Positions 19,301 through 27,316 of a DNA stretch of 64,000 nt are shown piece after piece. Both the position numbers and the translations under genes were made by a program. Below the pieces are notes generated by a model. That model did no database searches and was not told the origin of the DNA. It was given only the letters and a program-made list of their open reading frames with translations. Each line of letters begins with the position of its first letter. Position 1 is the first letter of the stretch. Origin of the DNA: Pseudomonas sp. ok272 (GTDB lineage Bacteria; Pseudomonadota; Gammaproteobacteria; Pseudomonadales; Pseudomonadaceae); the NCBI RefSeq assembly GCF_900109995.1, contig NZ_FOCB01000009.1:166937-230936 (forward strand), in the 5' to 3' direction.

Positions 19301-20009
19301 CCATCCGAACGTTGTTCAGATACCCCTTGTTGATCATGTAGTGGGTTGAAATGGTATCGCCAAGAAAGACGTCGGCCTGGTCGAACGCGACGGCGTTGAT
19401 GGCGTTCTGGTAAGACGGGTATGAGGTAATGATGGCCTTGGGATAGAGCTTTTCAACTTCATCTCGCGGCAGGTAGTGATAGACCATGCTCAGGCGCATC
19501 CCGGCAAGGCCGTCCGTGAGCGAGCGGGTCTCGGCATCCCGCGTGACCAGAACGGGCTGGTCGATGGCATAGGGGGTCGACAGTTCGATGCCCGATTGCC
19601 TGGCCTCGAATCCATTGGACGTGCCAAGCAGGTCGATCTGGCCATCCTCCAGCGCCTGCATGGCCGCCTCTCGTGAGAGATAGCGACGGACCTTGATGGG
19701 TAAGCCGATGGTATTGCCGAGAATGCCTGCGTAGTCGGCGGTAATCCCCTCGTATTCGCGTCCGTTGGTCATCAAGTCAAAAGGTGGGTAGTCGGGCGCG
19801 GATGTCCCCAGGATCAGTTCGCGTTTGCTCTGTATCCATGGGTATTTTGAGGGGTCGAATTGGATCTCCATATGACGGGTCGCCGAGCGACTGAGCAGCG
19901 TGTAGTTGGCAACGCCAGTGTCGGCAATCGACACCGGAGTACTCAGGAAAAATCCCGTGCTCAAATACAGTAAATAGTCCTTTAAACGCTTGGGCATCCT
20001 GGTTCTCAC
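16344..20009 (-). CDS. BvgS/RocS-like unorthodox sensor histidine kinase
   Basis: A 1221-residue kinase. After a signal sequence it has two tandem periplasmic solute-binding (SBP_bac_3) domains, about residues 60-290 and 300-540, then one membrane helix (VIAGSSLMLLVLLAW) and a PAS domain. These are followed by HisKA (MSHEIRTPMNAVIG), HATPase, a receiver (VVDDHPANR, IADCNMPVMNG) and a C-terminal HPt (LAHKIKGAARI). This is the full BvgS/EvgS/RocS1 four-step phosphorelay. The GTG at 20009 overlaps the stop codon of the response regulator gene; an ATG lies 12 bases later. Translational coupling makes the upstream regulator its obvious partner. The ligand is unknown, probably a small amino-acid-like molecule. 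Confidence 0.9.
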   Translation of the reverse strand: MRTRMPKRLKDYLLYLSTGFFLSTPVSIADTGVANYTLLSRSATRHMEIQFDPSKYPWIQSKRELILGTSAPDYPPFDLMTNGREYEGITADYAGILGNTIGLPIKVRRYLSREAAMQALEDGQIDLLGTSNGFEARQSGIELSTPYAIDQPVLVTRDAETRSLTDGLAGMRLSMVYHYLPRDEVEKLYPKAIITSYPSYQNAINAVAFDQADVFLGDTISTHYMINKGYLNNVRMANFGKHEAHGFSFAVLKDNQPLLQILNAVLEQVPTSERENIAKRWSAGSDILLTDHKLQLTDREQRWLAQHPVVRVAINETFAPLTFFDADGAFRGIAADLLELIRLRTGLRFEVQRSTSDREMIQQVQDHRVDLIAAIMPSTEREALLSFTRPYLENSFVLLTRKTDTNPLSLEQLDGKSLAIIQGSPLLDYLRNQHPAIHLVETPDTFSAVALLAKGQVEGAVSSLVVANYFVSSQPFEDQLQISATLGTQQAAFSLATASDAPELNSILDKALLSIAPDELGIINSRWRGYTGAANSAWRTYHRLFYQVIAGSSLMLLVLLAWNTHMRRQIKQRQKAERALHDQFEFMRTLVNGTPHPIYVRDRDGLLVSCNDSYLAAFCARREDVIGKGVMHGTLSNAFEAQEFQADYQRVMAEGTPLIVDRSLHIGGKDLTIYHWVLPYRDSTGEVQGIIGGWIDISERRQLFEELRCAKEQADEANRAKSTFLATMSHEIRTPMNAVIGMLELTLKRADRDHVDRPAIETAYSSAKDLLGLIGDILDIARIESGRLSLVPERVNLGKTVEAVVQVFDGLARQKNLRLVLAFPAAAEQPDVLTDPLRLKQILSNLISNAIKFTAQGEVNVTLLLQQAAEPDQLEMQLQVADTGVGISEADQRRLFQPFSQADNSGQMARSGAGLGLVICRNLCEMMGGSLHLTSELGVGTQVRVCLPMSALPDQVSEEAPEADIIGTQTPLKVLVVDDHPANRLLMCEQLGYLGHQCVTANNGEEGLHAWKDGCFDLVIADCNMPVMNGYQLTQAIRRLEQDEQRPACTVLGFTANAQPEEKQRCRDTGMDDCLFKPISLATLSQHLRTLEPLACNQAFSMDSLRSLTAGDPTLAQRLLTELLNSNRLDLEELLALPLDGNRQDFIDLAHKIKGAARIVAASRLMDSCEALERMCHERLPQDQLETRRHAIQQAIQALEQALQRQLDIHHHQKDGGIKAD

Positions 20010-20632
20010 ACTAGCGCGTTTCGTTTTGCCATCTCAATCAGCTCGACCAAGGACTGGGCTTTGAGTTTCTGCATAAGCCGTTTTTTGTAGGTGCTGACGG
20101 TCTTGTTGCTGAGAAACATGCCCTTGGCAATTTCCTTGTTGGTTCGACCTTGGGCAAACAGTTGTAAAACCATCAGCTCCCGGTCATTCACCGACTTGAA
20201 AAGTTCGAGTTCGGCGTATTGCTGGTCATCGCTGTGTACTGGGTTAAGCGCTTGGCTGGGGAAGTAGTTGTAGCCAGACAATACGGCCTTGATCGCACTG
20301 ACCAGTTCGCTGAGCGCTTCTCGCTTGCAGACATATCCACAGGCACCGGATTGCATGCAGCGGATTCCGAAAAGCGTGGGTGTCTGTGCGGTCAATACCA
20401 GTGTTTTGATCGGGGTGCTCATTGCGTTGAAGCGAGAGAGTATTTCCAGCCCGTCAAGTTTTGGGATGCCAATATCGAGGATGATCAAGTCTGGCATACA
20501 CTCACGAATCATCTGCATTGCGTCGACACCGTTGTCGGATTCACCGACGACTTTGTAACCCTCATGTTCCAGCAACATGCGGACTGCCAAGCGAATGACT
20601 GGGTGATCGTCGACAATAAAAACTGAGTTCAT
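20006..20632 (-). CDS. NarL/LuxR-family response regulator (BvgA/RocA-like)
   Basis: A 208-residue regulator. The receiver has FIVDDHP, IILDIGIPKLDG and a lysine in YVCKREA. The C-terminal LuxR-type HTH reads ELMVLQLFAQGRTNKEIAKGMFLSNKTVSTYKKRLMQKL. The ATG at 20632 was chosen because AGGGA precedes it and MNSVFIVDDH is the normal family start. It is the first gene of the two-gene unit with the unorthodox kinase. A TAGGA/TCCTA dyad upstream (20723-20736) is a candidate autoregulatory site. Confidence 0.9.
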   Translation of the reverse strand: MNSVFIVDDHPVIRLAVRMLLEHEGYKVVGESDNGVDAMQMIRECMPDLIILDIGIPKLDGLEILSRFNAMSTPIKTLVLTAQTPTLFGIRCMQSGACGYVCKREALSELVSAIKAVLSGYNYFPSQALNPVHSDDQQYAELELFKSVNDRELMVLQLFAQGRTNKEIAKGMFLSNKTVSTYKKRLMQKLKAQSLVELIEMAKRNALV

Positions 20633-20722
20633 AATCAAGTCCCTAACATGCGCAAATAAGGCGAGCACCTTAGCTCAGATAAAGGAAGCGACGTATGAAC
20701 CGACGGGGTCAAGGGTGCAATA

Positions 20723-20736
20723 TAGGATATTTCCTA
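20723..20736. promoter_or_regulatory. TAGGA-N4-TCCTA dyad upstream of the response regulator
   Basis: TAGGATATTTCCTA contains the heptad TTTCCTA, which resembles the BvgA-type binding heptad. Further TTGTAGGA-like half sites lie at 20831-20838 and near 21515. The dyad lies about 90 bases before the regulator start. Binding is inferred. The rest of the 20633-20893 gap shows only a weak hairpin near 20787-20808. Confidence 0.35.
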
Positions 20737-20893
20737 CAATAAAAAAGGTAAGGTACTACATGTAAACTAGAGATGCGGCAAAGAAGATGGGGTTTACAGC
20801 CATCTGTCAGCCGGGGTGCATGCTTTTATCTTGTAGGAGAGTTACGATTTGATGTGGGTTCGTGTGGTCTGTTGTGTCGGTGTTGAATGAGGT

Positions 20894-21304
20894 TCAATGC
20901 TTTTTGTTGTTGTTTGCGTCAGTAGGCGTCAGCAAGTTTAAGAATTCCGATTGTTTCAACGGTTTTGGCAAATAGCCCAGTAGTGGAAGGCGTTGTTCGT
21001 GTGCCCGCTGCTTGAGTGTGTCCAGTTCATTCGAGTCAAGGCTGCTCAGCAGAATGGCGTACTGAATCAGCCGTTGGTGACTCGCAATGCCAATCAAGTC
21101 GAGGCCGGGAAGATCCGGTAGGCATTGGTCGCACAGTAAAAGCTCAAAGGGAGGGTTCATCTGTATCATTGACTGTAATGCGTTGGCGGCATTGTCGACG
21201 GCAGTGACTTGAGTGAAGCCATAACTTTCGAGAAGGTATTGGGTGGCCTTCAACTGAAAGGGGTGGTCCTCCACCAGCATAATGCGCAGGTTATATAGGG
21301 TCAT
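20894..21304 (-). CDS. Receiver-only response regulator
   Basis: A 136-residue stand-alone receiver. It has the acidic pair and start RIMLVEDHPFQ, the phospho-acceptor region LLLCDQCLPDLPG, the SS at ILLSSLDS and the lysine in YLPKPL. No output domain follows: the frame stops after NNNKKH and the downstream DNA encodes no EAL or HTH remnant. In Roc systems a RocR protein with receiver plus EAL modulates the kinase; this gene could be a domain-poor counterpart or a phosphate sink. The start at 21304 follows GGA; an in-frame ATG lies at 21316. The AT-rich gap to 21573 holds no other gene, only a hairpin that could end dgt transcripts. Confidence 0.75.
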   Translation of the reverse strand: MTLYNLRIMLVEDHPFQLKATQYLLESYGFTQVTAVDNAANALQSMIQMNPPFELLLCDQCLPDLPGLDLIGIASHQRLIQYAILLSSLDSNELDTLKQRAHEQRLPLLGYLPKPLKQSEFLNLLTPTDANNNKKH

Positions 21305-21573
21305 TGAGCGTTCCATGCAAGTTAACCAATTTCAGGTTGTGATCGATGCCGTATTGTTGTTGTGGCAGGTAGTATCATTTTTTGTTGCTGGAAATCTTTG
21401 GGTCATGACATTCTCGGTGACTCCAAATAGCATAGAACGAATATTTCGTATGTGTATAGAACAAATAGTCAGTTTGCTCTGGGTAAGTTGTAGGGGGATT
21501 TCCCAGTATTACAGTTTGTAGGAACTCCGATCAGCCGGCAGTGGACTTCCACAGCGACTGATCGAGGTTGAGG

Positions 21574-22905
21574 TTACAGGCGTCCCGAGCGGCCAGTCAT
21601 TTCCAGCGCTATTTCGCTGGCATAGCTGTCAGTCATGCCTGCGATGAAGTCGATCATTCGCAGAAACGAGGCGTGCAGCGAGCCATGGGGGTCAGGCGCA
21701 CTGTTGCCCAGCAGGTCGAGTATGCGTCGGTTTTTGAACGAAGCAGCCCGTCCGCCATGCTGCTCCAGGGCGGCGCCGCAAAAACTGTTCAATAAAATCT
21801 CCAGGGTGGTGTAAGCACCGATTTCGTGGAGGGTTTTACGTTTGTCCTGGAAGATTTTCTTACGCGCCATGTCTTTGGCGTTCAGCACACAGCGTTTGGC
21901 CGGACCATGCATATGCTCCACCAGATCACCGTGCAGGGTGCCTGCCAGCAGTGCGTCTTGCTGCTCGACGAATGCGCGTGCGGCGGCGTTGGTCAGGTGC
22001 TCGATGGCTTTACCGCGCAGGATGGCCAGCTTGCGGCGCCGAGAGTCGGTGGGCCCCAGTTGACGGTAGGTTTCCGGCAGATCATCGCCCACCAGGTCGA
22101 GCAGCAGGGACTCCACTTCGGCGTAGTCCAACAGCTCCATTTCCAGGCCGTCTTCCAAGTCGATCAAGGCATAGCAGATGTCGTCGGCAGCCTCCATCAG
22201 GTACACCAGAGGATGTCGAGCCCAGCGTTGCTCGTCCAGTTGCGGCAAGCCAAGTTTATGGGCGATTTGCTCCAGCAGCGGCAGCTCGCTCTGGTAACAG
22301 CCGAACTTGTGTTTCTTGTACCCCAGGGAGTCGGCATGGCGCGCGGTCCATGGGTATTTCAGGTATGTGCCCAGCGTTGCGTAGGTTAAGCGCGTGCCAC
22401 CGTCAAACTGGTGATACTCAAGTTGAGTCAGGACCCGGAAACCTTGGGCGTTGCCCTCGAAATTGAGGAAGTCGTCACGCTCCACCTCACTCATTGCGTC
22501 CAGCCAGCCTTTACCCGCCGCTTGTTGGAACCAGTAGCGGATGGCGTCTTCGCCGGAGTGACCAAAAGGGGGGTTGCCAATGTCGTGGGCCAGGCAGGCC
22601 GATTGCACCACCATGCCCAGGTCACTGGGTTCGCACCAGTCAGGCAGGGCGCTACGAATGGTTTCACCGACACGCATCCCCAGTGAGCGACCGACGCAAC
22701 TGACTTCCAGTGAGTGGGTCAGGCGCGTGTGGATATGATCGTTGCTGGAGACCGGATGAACCTGTGTCTTGCGGCCGAGGCGGCGGAAGGCTCCCGAAAA
22801 AATGACGCGGTCGTGGTCCTTGTGAAAAGGGCTGCGGCCGAGTTCTTGTGGGCTGTGCACCGGTTTTCCGAGGCGTTCACGATTCAGCAGGGTTTGCCAA
22901 TCCAA
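21574..22905 (-). CDS. dgt: Deoxyguanosinetriphosphate triphosphohydrolase-like protein
   Basis: A 443-residue HD-domain dNTP triphosphohydrolase, type 2 dGTPase length. It starts [13 protein letters not shown] and has GRKTQVHP, the histidine in [10 protein letters not shown], the HD pair in [15 protein letters not shown], and [17 protein letters not shown]. The family cleaves dGTP or other dNTPs to nucleoside and tripolyphosphate, which affects dNTP pools. Downstream on the same strand lies a hairpin (CGATCAG/CTGATCG with an inner GTGGA/TCCAC) near 21535-21565. Confidence 0.93.
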   Translation of the reverse strand: MDWQTLLNRERLGKPVHSPQELGRSPFHKDHDRVIFSGAFRRLGRKTQVHPVSSNDHIHTRLTHSLEVSCVGRSLGMRVGETIRSALPDWCEPSDLGMVVQSACLAHDIGNPPFGHSGEDAIRYWFQQAAGKGWLDAMSEVERDDFLNFEGNAQGFRVLTQLEYHQFDGGTRLTYATLGTYLKYPWTARHADSLGYKKHKFGCYQSELPLLEQIAHKLGLPQLDEQRWARHPLVYLMEAADDICYALIDLEDGLEMELLDYAEVESLLLDLVGDDLPETYRQLGPTDSRRRKLAILRGKAIEHLTNAAARAFVEQQDALLAGTLHGDLVEHMHGPAKRCVLNAKDMARKKIFQDKRKTLHEIGAYTTLEILLNSFCGAALEQHGGRAASFKNRRILDLLGNSAPDPHGSLHASFLRMIDFIAGMTDSYASEIALEMTGRSGRL

Positions 22906-23038
22906 GGCTGGTTTCTCCGTCAGGTGACTGGTGCCCTAGCTTCCCGGTTCATGCCACAGGCTGCAAGTGGAACGACCACCCGGTGTGCCTCTCTCTGGGC
23001 AGGCACCAGCCATTGCCGGGAGCCTGCCTGTCGGTGAG

Positions 23039-23380
23039 TCAGGACTTGTGCGAGCCACCTTGCATCACCAGTTTGATCAGCGGCAACAGCACCGCACCCA
23101 GCCTGGCCAGGCGAGAAACGTTGCGCAACCCTCCGCCCTTGGTCCCCTTGCCCGTGAAAAATCCGAGCAAGGTAACCGCCGCGACGCCCCAGAGTGGCGC
23201 GTGCTTGATGCCCAGGCCGTCCTGGAAACTCTGGCCAAGCCCGCGTACGCGCTGCAAGGGTTGCAGCAGTTGCCGGGACTCGTGCCGAATCTCCTGGCGA
23301 TGCATTTCCATGCGCAGGCGGATCAGTGCCTTGCGCATCTCCTGGCGAGAGCTGTTCCTGGGGATTTCAGGCAAGTTCAT
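23039..23380 (-). CDS. YqjK-like small protein
   Basis: A 113-residue protein. A basic, helical N-terminus (RQEMRKALIRLRMEMHRQEIRHESRQLL) precedes a weakly hydrophobic stretch (APLWGVAAVTLLGFF). It is the third gene of a unit ordered like yqjD-yqjE-yqjK in enterobacteria and overlaps the yqjE-like gene by four bases. No biochemical role is known. The call is mainly from position and size. Confidence 0.7.
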   Translation of the reverse strand: MNLPEIPRNSSRQEMRKALIRLRMEMHRQEIRHESRQLLQPLQRVRGLGQSFQDGLGIKHAPLWGVAAVTLLGFFTGKGTKGGGLRNVSRLARLGAVLLPLIKLVMQGGSHKS

Positions 23381-23766
23381 GGCAGCAGGCGCTCCCTATC
23401 GTTGGCCAGCTCTTCGAGGGTGGCGCTGAACGGAGATGATTCATCGAAGATCGCTGCTTTCAAGCGCAAGGCGCAGTACAGCGCTGCCAGCAAATAGAAC
23501 ACACACAGGCCGATGATCCCGGCCAGTCGATAGGTGTCCCACAGTAAAATCAACACCAGCGCTGAAAGCCCCACCAACAGCAACAGGGCGAACACCAGTG
23601 CAAGTCCAGCGAACAGCAACAGACTGACGGTGCGCGCTTTTTGCTCTTGCAGTTCAATGCCGAACAATTCGACATGACTATGCAACAACCCCAGAAAAGC
23701 GGCGCCTAGGCGTCGCGGTGAGGAAAGGGTGCCTGTTTCCGACGCGTCGGATTCACCAATAGCCAT
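23377..23766 (-). CDS. yqjE: Phage holin family / YqjE-like inner-membrane protein
   Basis: A 129-residue protein with two hydrophobic helices in the middle (LLLFAGLALVFALLLLVGLSALVLILL and IIGLCVFYLLAALYCAL). They are flanked by charged ends, including SHVELFGIELQEQKARTVSLLL, typical of the YqjE/holin-superfamily-III group. Despite the family name there is no phage context. It is 1 base downstream of the DUF883 gene. YqjD and ElaB relatives tether stationary-phase ribosomes at the membrane in E. coli. Confidence 0.85.
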   Translation of the reverse strand: MAIGESDASETGTLSSPRRLGAAFLGLLHSHVELFGIELQEQKARTVSLLLFAGLALVFALLLLVGLSALVLILLWDTYRLAGIIGLCVFYLLAALYCALRLKAAIFDESSPFSATLEELANDRERLLP

Positions 23767-23767
23767 A

Positions 23768-24082
23768 TCAGCGACGCGTGGCCAGCAGGCCGATTAGAAA
23801 GCCGATCCCGGCAGCAATGCCCACCGACTGCCAAGGGTTGGCCTCGACGTAGTCTTGCGTGGCGGTGACGGCGGCCTTGCCGCGCTCGCTGAGGGAGTCC
23901 TGAGTCAGTTGCAGGGTTTCGCGGGCTCGCAACAGGCTTTCGTGAATCTGACCACGCAGCTCATCGGCTTGATCACCGGCCAGGCTGGCGGTGTGCTCCA
24001 GCAAGCGCTCGGTGTCGCTGACCAGGGTCTGAAAGTCTTCCATCAGGATTTCTTGAGCAGTCTTTGCTGTTTTGCGAGCCAT
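23768..24082 (-). CDS. yqjD: DUF883 (YqjD/ElaB-like) membrane-anchored protein
   Basis: A 104-residue protein with a long amphipathic helix (residues about 10-75) and a C-terminal membrane segment (WQSVGIAAGIGFLIGLLATRR) ending in arginines. This is the tail-anchored layout of YqjD/ElaB/YgaM. In E. coli YqjD binds ribosomes and is made in stationary phase. The ATG at 24082 follows GGAG and begins with a basic MARKTAKTAQ. The longer upstream frame is rejected. It is the first gene of the three-gene operon. Confidence 0.88.
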   Translation of the reverse strand: MARKTAKTAQEILMEDFQTLVSDTERLLEHTASLAGDQADELRGQIHESLLRARETLQLTQDSLSERGKAAVTATQDYVEANPWQSVGIAAGIGFLIGLLATRR

Positions 24083-24476
24083 GGTGATCTCCATAAGTGG
24101 CGTGTGAAGGGTTCGAGTATGAGCATTGCGCGAAGGTTCAGCGCAAGTGGCGGGTGCCGCTTTTGCCGTGTCGCGCTGCGCCAATGGGCTCGGCATCGCC
24201 GAAACCGGGCGCGCATGATGAAAACCTTAACCTAAATAATCGAACCCCGCGGGAACATCGAGGCAATGATCGATTTTATTGAGCTTTTTGCGCCCAATCG
24301 GCTTGCTGTCAACCGGGTGCGAAAGCGGGGTCCACAGACTGCGCAACGGTCTGCGGCGCTGTTAGGTGTAGTGTTCGTCTATCTGACTGTACGGGGGGCG
24401 CGAACGGGCCGCTCCGCTCGACGACCATGGACGAGGGGCCTAAAATGGCCAGCACTTTCTTATCGGTCTGTTCGCC

Positions 24477-24713
24477 ATGCCCCCTGAATGTCAATTGTTC
24501 GGCACCCTTGGTTGCCATCTCTGTGAGCTGGTTGAAGCGCAATTGATGCCGTTGGTCGAGCACGGCCTGCTGGTGGAGTTGGTGGATATAGCCGACAGCG
24601 AATCGCTGTTCGAAGCCTACAGCTTGCGGATTCCGGTGCTGCGGCGCGTGGATACCGGCGCAGAATTGGGCTGGCCCTTTGACGCCGAACAGATTGTGGC
24701 ATTCCTGGGCTGA
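24477..24713 (+). CDS. Glutaredoxin-family protein
   Basis: A 78-residue thioredoxin-fold protein. LFGTLGCHLCELVE has a CxxC pair, and IPVLRRVD holds the cis-proline. It matches the small DUF836/glutaredoxin-like family that ends with FDAEQIVAFLG. The physiological partner is unknown. No good ribosome binding site precedes the ATG at 24477. The 280 bases between the yqjD start and this gene hold only promoters I cannot define. Confidence 0.85.
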   Translation: MPPECQLFGTLGCHLCELVEAQLMPLVEHGLLVELVDIADSESLFEAYSLRIPVLRRVDTGAELGWPFDAEQIVAFLG

Positions 24714-24769
24714 CTGTTTCTCGTCTGCCGGCGCGGTAGGTCCGCGCGTCGCGTCGCCGGGTAAATGCA

Positions 24770-24813
24770 TTGGCGTATTCTCGATTATTCGGCTACTGTA
24801 CGCGCATACAGTA
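24770..24813 (+). promoter_or_regulatory. Promoter overlapped by a LexA (SOS) box
   Basis: CTGT-N8-ACAG at 24796-24811 matches the LexA consensus, and the wider dyad TACTGT...ACAGTA (24794-24813) is perfect at both ends. A -35 TTGGCG (24770-24775) and a -10 TACTGT (24794-24799) with an 18-base spacer place the box on the -10, as in known SOS promoters. The regulated gene is the unknown protein at 24952. Confidence 0.7.
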
Positions 24814-24951
24814 TTTCGGGCGGTCGCGATTGCTCTCGCTTCAACGTGCTGCCCTTTCCAGCTCAATCGATACTTAAGCGCCGGTTCTGAGTGGGGCAAG
24901 GTTGAGCGACTGCGTCAAAGCGGGCGATATACGAAATCAGAGGGATGCAGC

Positions 24952-25272
24952 ATGGTCAATGTCGAACAGTTGAAAGCCAGCGTGAACAAAATGTCGGCGG
25001 AGGTGGTGCGTGAGGCGGTACAGGAATTACGCCTGGACGGGCTGGTGACGGAAGGCAAGACACCGTTCAGCAAGTTGCATTTCAACACCTGCTTTGCCGA
25101 GATCGAGGCCCTGTTTCAACGGGCTGGCTATCACCGGCAATTGGATGTCGTCGGTTATCAAGGTCTGTTGTATGCCCTGTACGATCCCGTTCGTTGGGAG
25201 GCTGTAGATGTACTGCGTTGGTTGAAGGAGTTCACCGAGGCCGCGGCACTGCGCGAGCCGGTCACTGCGTAG
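24952..25272 (+). CDS. Conserved protein of unknown function, probably SOS-regulated
   Basis: A 106-residue soluble protein that I do not recognise. It is helical, with MVNVEQLKASVNKMSAEVV at the start, a well-ordered middle (PFSKLHFNTCFAEIEALFQRAGYHRQLDVVGYQ) and a WLKEF near the end. It has no signal peptide, membrane segment or metal motif. The ATG at 24952 follows AGAGGGA. The LexA box 139 bases upstream suggests induction by DNA damage. Possible roles are in repair or cell-cycle arrest, but nothing in the sequence says which. Confidence 0.75.
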   Translation: MVNVEQLKASVNKMSAEVVREAVQELRLDGLVTEGKTPFSKLHFNTCFAEIEALFQRAGYHRQLDVVGYQGLLYALYDPVRWEAVDVLRWLKEFTEAAALREPVTA

Positions 25273-25365
25273 GTGGCTTCGCCGTTGTCAGTATGGAATC
25301 TTCGCTAGGTACGCTCAGGCCATTGCTGGATAATGCCTTCCTGCATTAACGGTAAGAGTTTTCGT

Positions 25366-26256
25366 ATGTCCACCTCAGCATTTTGCGCAGCGCAGAACCA
25401 GGCGAGCACGCTGTATCTGCCCTCGGGCAACTGGTCCACGGTACTTGATTGCCTGTGTGAACACTTCAGCGCCATCGGTCGCGAGCAGTGGCTGGACCGG
25501 ATTGCCCGTGGTCGCGTGCTGGACGCTCAAGGGCGTGGGATTGCCGTGGATCTGGCCTACAGGGAAGGATTGCGGATTCATTACTTTCGCGAAGTGCCGG
25601 ATGAGAAACACATCCCGGTGGTTGAGACAATCCTGTACGCGGATGAGCACTTGGTGGTTGCCGACAAACCCCATTTCCTGCCGGTCACCCCCGCGGGTGA
25701 ATACGTCGAGCAAACCTTGCTCCGCCGGTTGATTCGTCGTCTGGATAATCCCCACCTGGTGCCTTTGCACCGTATTGACCGACACACCGCCGGACTCGTT
25801 CTGTTTTCGGCTAACCCCGCGAGCCGCTCGGCATACCAGTCTTTGTTTCCAACTCGTAAAATCGACAAACACTACGAAGCCATCGCGCGTGCGCTACCCG
25901 ACTTGTCGTTCCCTCGGGTGCACAAGAGTCGCCTGGTCGATGGCGAACCGTTCTTTCGCATGCAAGAGGGACCTGGTGCGAGCAACACCGAGACAGCCAT
26001 TGAGGTCGTGGAAACGAGAGCGGATCTCTGGCGTTACGCGCTGTTTCCGGTGACCGGTAAAAAGCACCAATTGCGGGTTCACATGGCGGCACTGGGGGCG
26101 GGAATCTGCAATGACCCATTTTATCCCGACGTCGTGAAAGATGCCGTGGACGACTACGCCAATCCATTGAAGCTATTGGCCAAAGGGTTGCGCTTCATTG
26201 ACCCGTTGAATGGATCGGAGCGGACATTTGAAAGCCAGATCAGCCTGGCCTGGTAG
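25366..26256 (+). CDS. RluA-family pseudouridine synthase
   Basis: A 296-residue enzyme. An S4-like N-terminal part is followed by the catalytic motif HRIDRHTAGLVLFS, with its conserved aspartate. Then come KIDKHYEAIA, and TGKKHQLRVHMAALGAGI near the C-terminus. These enzymes convert uridine to pseudouridine in rRNA or tRNA; the target position cannot be read from the sequence. The ATG at 25366 was chosen because it gives a normal N-terminus after TAAGAG. It converges with the lipoprotein gene across a hairpin. Confidence 0.9.
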   Translation: MSTSAFCAAQNQASTLYLPSGNWSTVLDCLCEHFSAIGREQWLDRIARGRVLDAQGRGIAVDLAYREGLRIHYFREVPDEKHIPVVETILYADEHLVVADKPHFLPVTPAGEYVEQTLLRRLIRRLDNPHLVPLHRIDRHTAGLVLFSANPASRSAYQSLFPTRKIDKHYEAIARALPDLSFPRVHKSRLVDGEPFFRMQEGPGASNTETAIEVVETRADLWRYALFPVTGKKHQLRVHMAALGAGICNDPFYPDVVKDAVDDYANPLKLLAKGLRFIDPLNGSERTFESQISLAW

Positions 26257-26290
26257 CTGGCCGCTGCCCGGATGTTCTTCCACCCATACA

Positions 26291-26321
26291 TGACAGAGCC
26301 CGCGTAATGCGGGCTCTGTCA
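26291..26321. terminator. 13-bp perfect hairpin between convergent genes
   Basis: TGACAGAGCCCGC and GCGGGCTCTGTCA flank a 5-base loop. There is no U tract, but the position between two convergent stops makes a bidirectional terminator likely. Confidence 0.7.
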
Positions 26322-26335
26322 TAGGGCATCAAGAC

Positions 26336-26557
26336 TCACAGGTCTTTAACGGTGCTCACCTGATCCTTGTTGATTTGGGTTCGCTTTCCGTCCAGTTGTT
26401 CAAATTCGTAGAAGCCTGTCTTGGAATCAAATTCAGGGGTGTCGACCGACTGGATTTCGCGACCGTCATTCAAGGTGATGACTGCTGGCGATGAGCAACC
26501 CGCGAGGGTAGCCAGGCCCAAGGCAAGCGTGAGAGTAGCGAGGGTCCGTTGAGTCAT
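26336..26557 (-). CDS. YgdI/YgdR-family small lipoprotein
   Basis: A 73-residue lipoprotein. The signal peptide ends in the lipobox LAGC, so residue 21 or so becomes the lipidated cysteine. The mature part has the DUF903 pattern VITLNDGREIQSVDTPEFDSKTGFYEFEQLDGK. The function of this widespread family is unknown. GGAGATCCCTC precedes the ATG. Confidence 0.92.
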   Translation of the reverse strand: MTQRTLATLTLALGLATLAGCSSPAVITLNDGREIQSVDTPEFDSKTGFYEFEQLDGKRTQINKDQVSTVKDL

Positions 26558-26633
26558 GAGGGATCTCCAGAGATTGAATTTGTTGATTGCCGCACTTGAG
26601 ACGTAAAGCTCAAGTGCAAGTTCCTTGATGCCG

Positions 26634-27236
26634 TCATTCTGACATGCGGACAGGCTGGCTTAACAGTTCGGGGGTATTCAGGTTGGCCAGGCGAGGGTCG
26701 TTCTCCGGGCACTGTAGGGCAATGGCGCCGAGGTTGCGCATGATGCGCCCGGGGCTGCGTTCACCTGCGTGCCACGCGTGTTCGAAAGCATGAGCCAAGC
26801 GCAATGGAATCACACTCAGCAACGGCTCCCAGTGGTTCCCCTGGCGCACCATCAAGGGCACTTCGGGATGCTGGCTGGCGGTTTCCCGCATCGAGTCGAG
26901 CAGTCCGGCATCAATGCATGGCGCATCACAGGGCAACACCAGTAGGTGAGGGTGCCGGGCGGCTTTCAGGCCGGCGCGGATACCCGCCAATGGCCCGGGG
27001 AAATCCCCCTCGTCATCGTGCACCAGTTGATCGGCATAGCGCGTGTATTGTGCCGAATTACGATTGCAGGAAATGATCAGGTCATCAGTCAGTGGACGGG
27101 TCTGTGCATGCACGTGAGCAATCAGGGGTTGCCCCTGCCAAATCACCAACCCCTTGTCCTGTCCGCCCATGCGCTGGCCGCGCCCGCCAGCCAGGAGCAG
27201 GATGGAGCACGGTGGTAACTGCGTATTCAGGGGCAT
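26634..27236 (-). CDS. mobA: Molybdenum cofactor guanylyltransferase MobA
   Basis: A 200-residue nucleotidyltransferase that joins GMP to molybdopterin to make the guanine dinucleotide cofactor. The signature [18 protein letters not shown] is near the N-terminus, followed by [10 protein letters not shown] and LPCDAPCID. The ATG at 27236 follows GGAGAGG; a longer frame would run into the divergent moaB promoter. It is divergent from moaB, with 80 bases between. Together with moaB and moeA it forms a cofactor locus. Confidence 0.94.
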   Translation of the reverse strand: MPLNTQLPPCSILLLAGGRGQRMGGQDKGLVIWQGQPLIAHVHAQTRPLTDDLIISCNRNSAQYTRYADQLVHDDEGDFPGPLAGIRAGLKAARHPHLLVLPCDAPCIDAGLLDSMRETASQHPEVPLMVRQGNHWEPLLSVIPLRLAHAFEHAWHAGERSPGRIMRNLGAIALQCPENDPRLANLNTPELLSQPVRMSE

Positions 27237-27316
27237 GTCGCCTCTCCAGGGTGCGGCAAAAAAATCAGGCGCTGTGATATAACACCGGGCTGTTTCTCCT
27301 ACAACCGGACGAGCCG

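Noticed and set aside
23377..23766. Possible prophage remnant suggested by a holin-family protein
   Set aside because: The gene is part of a yqjD-yqjE-yqjK-like operon, and no other phage gene is near.
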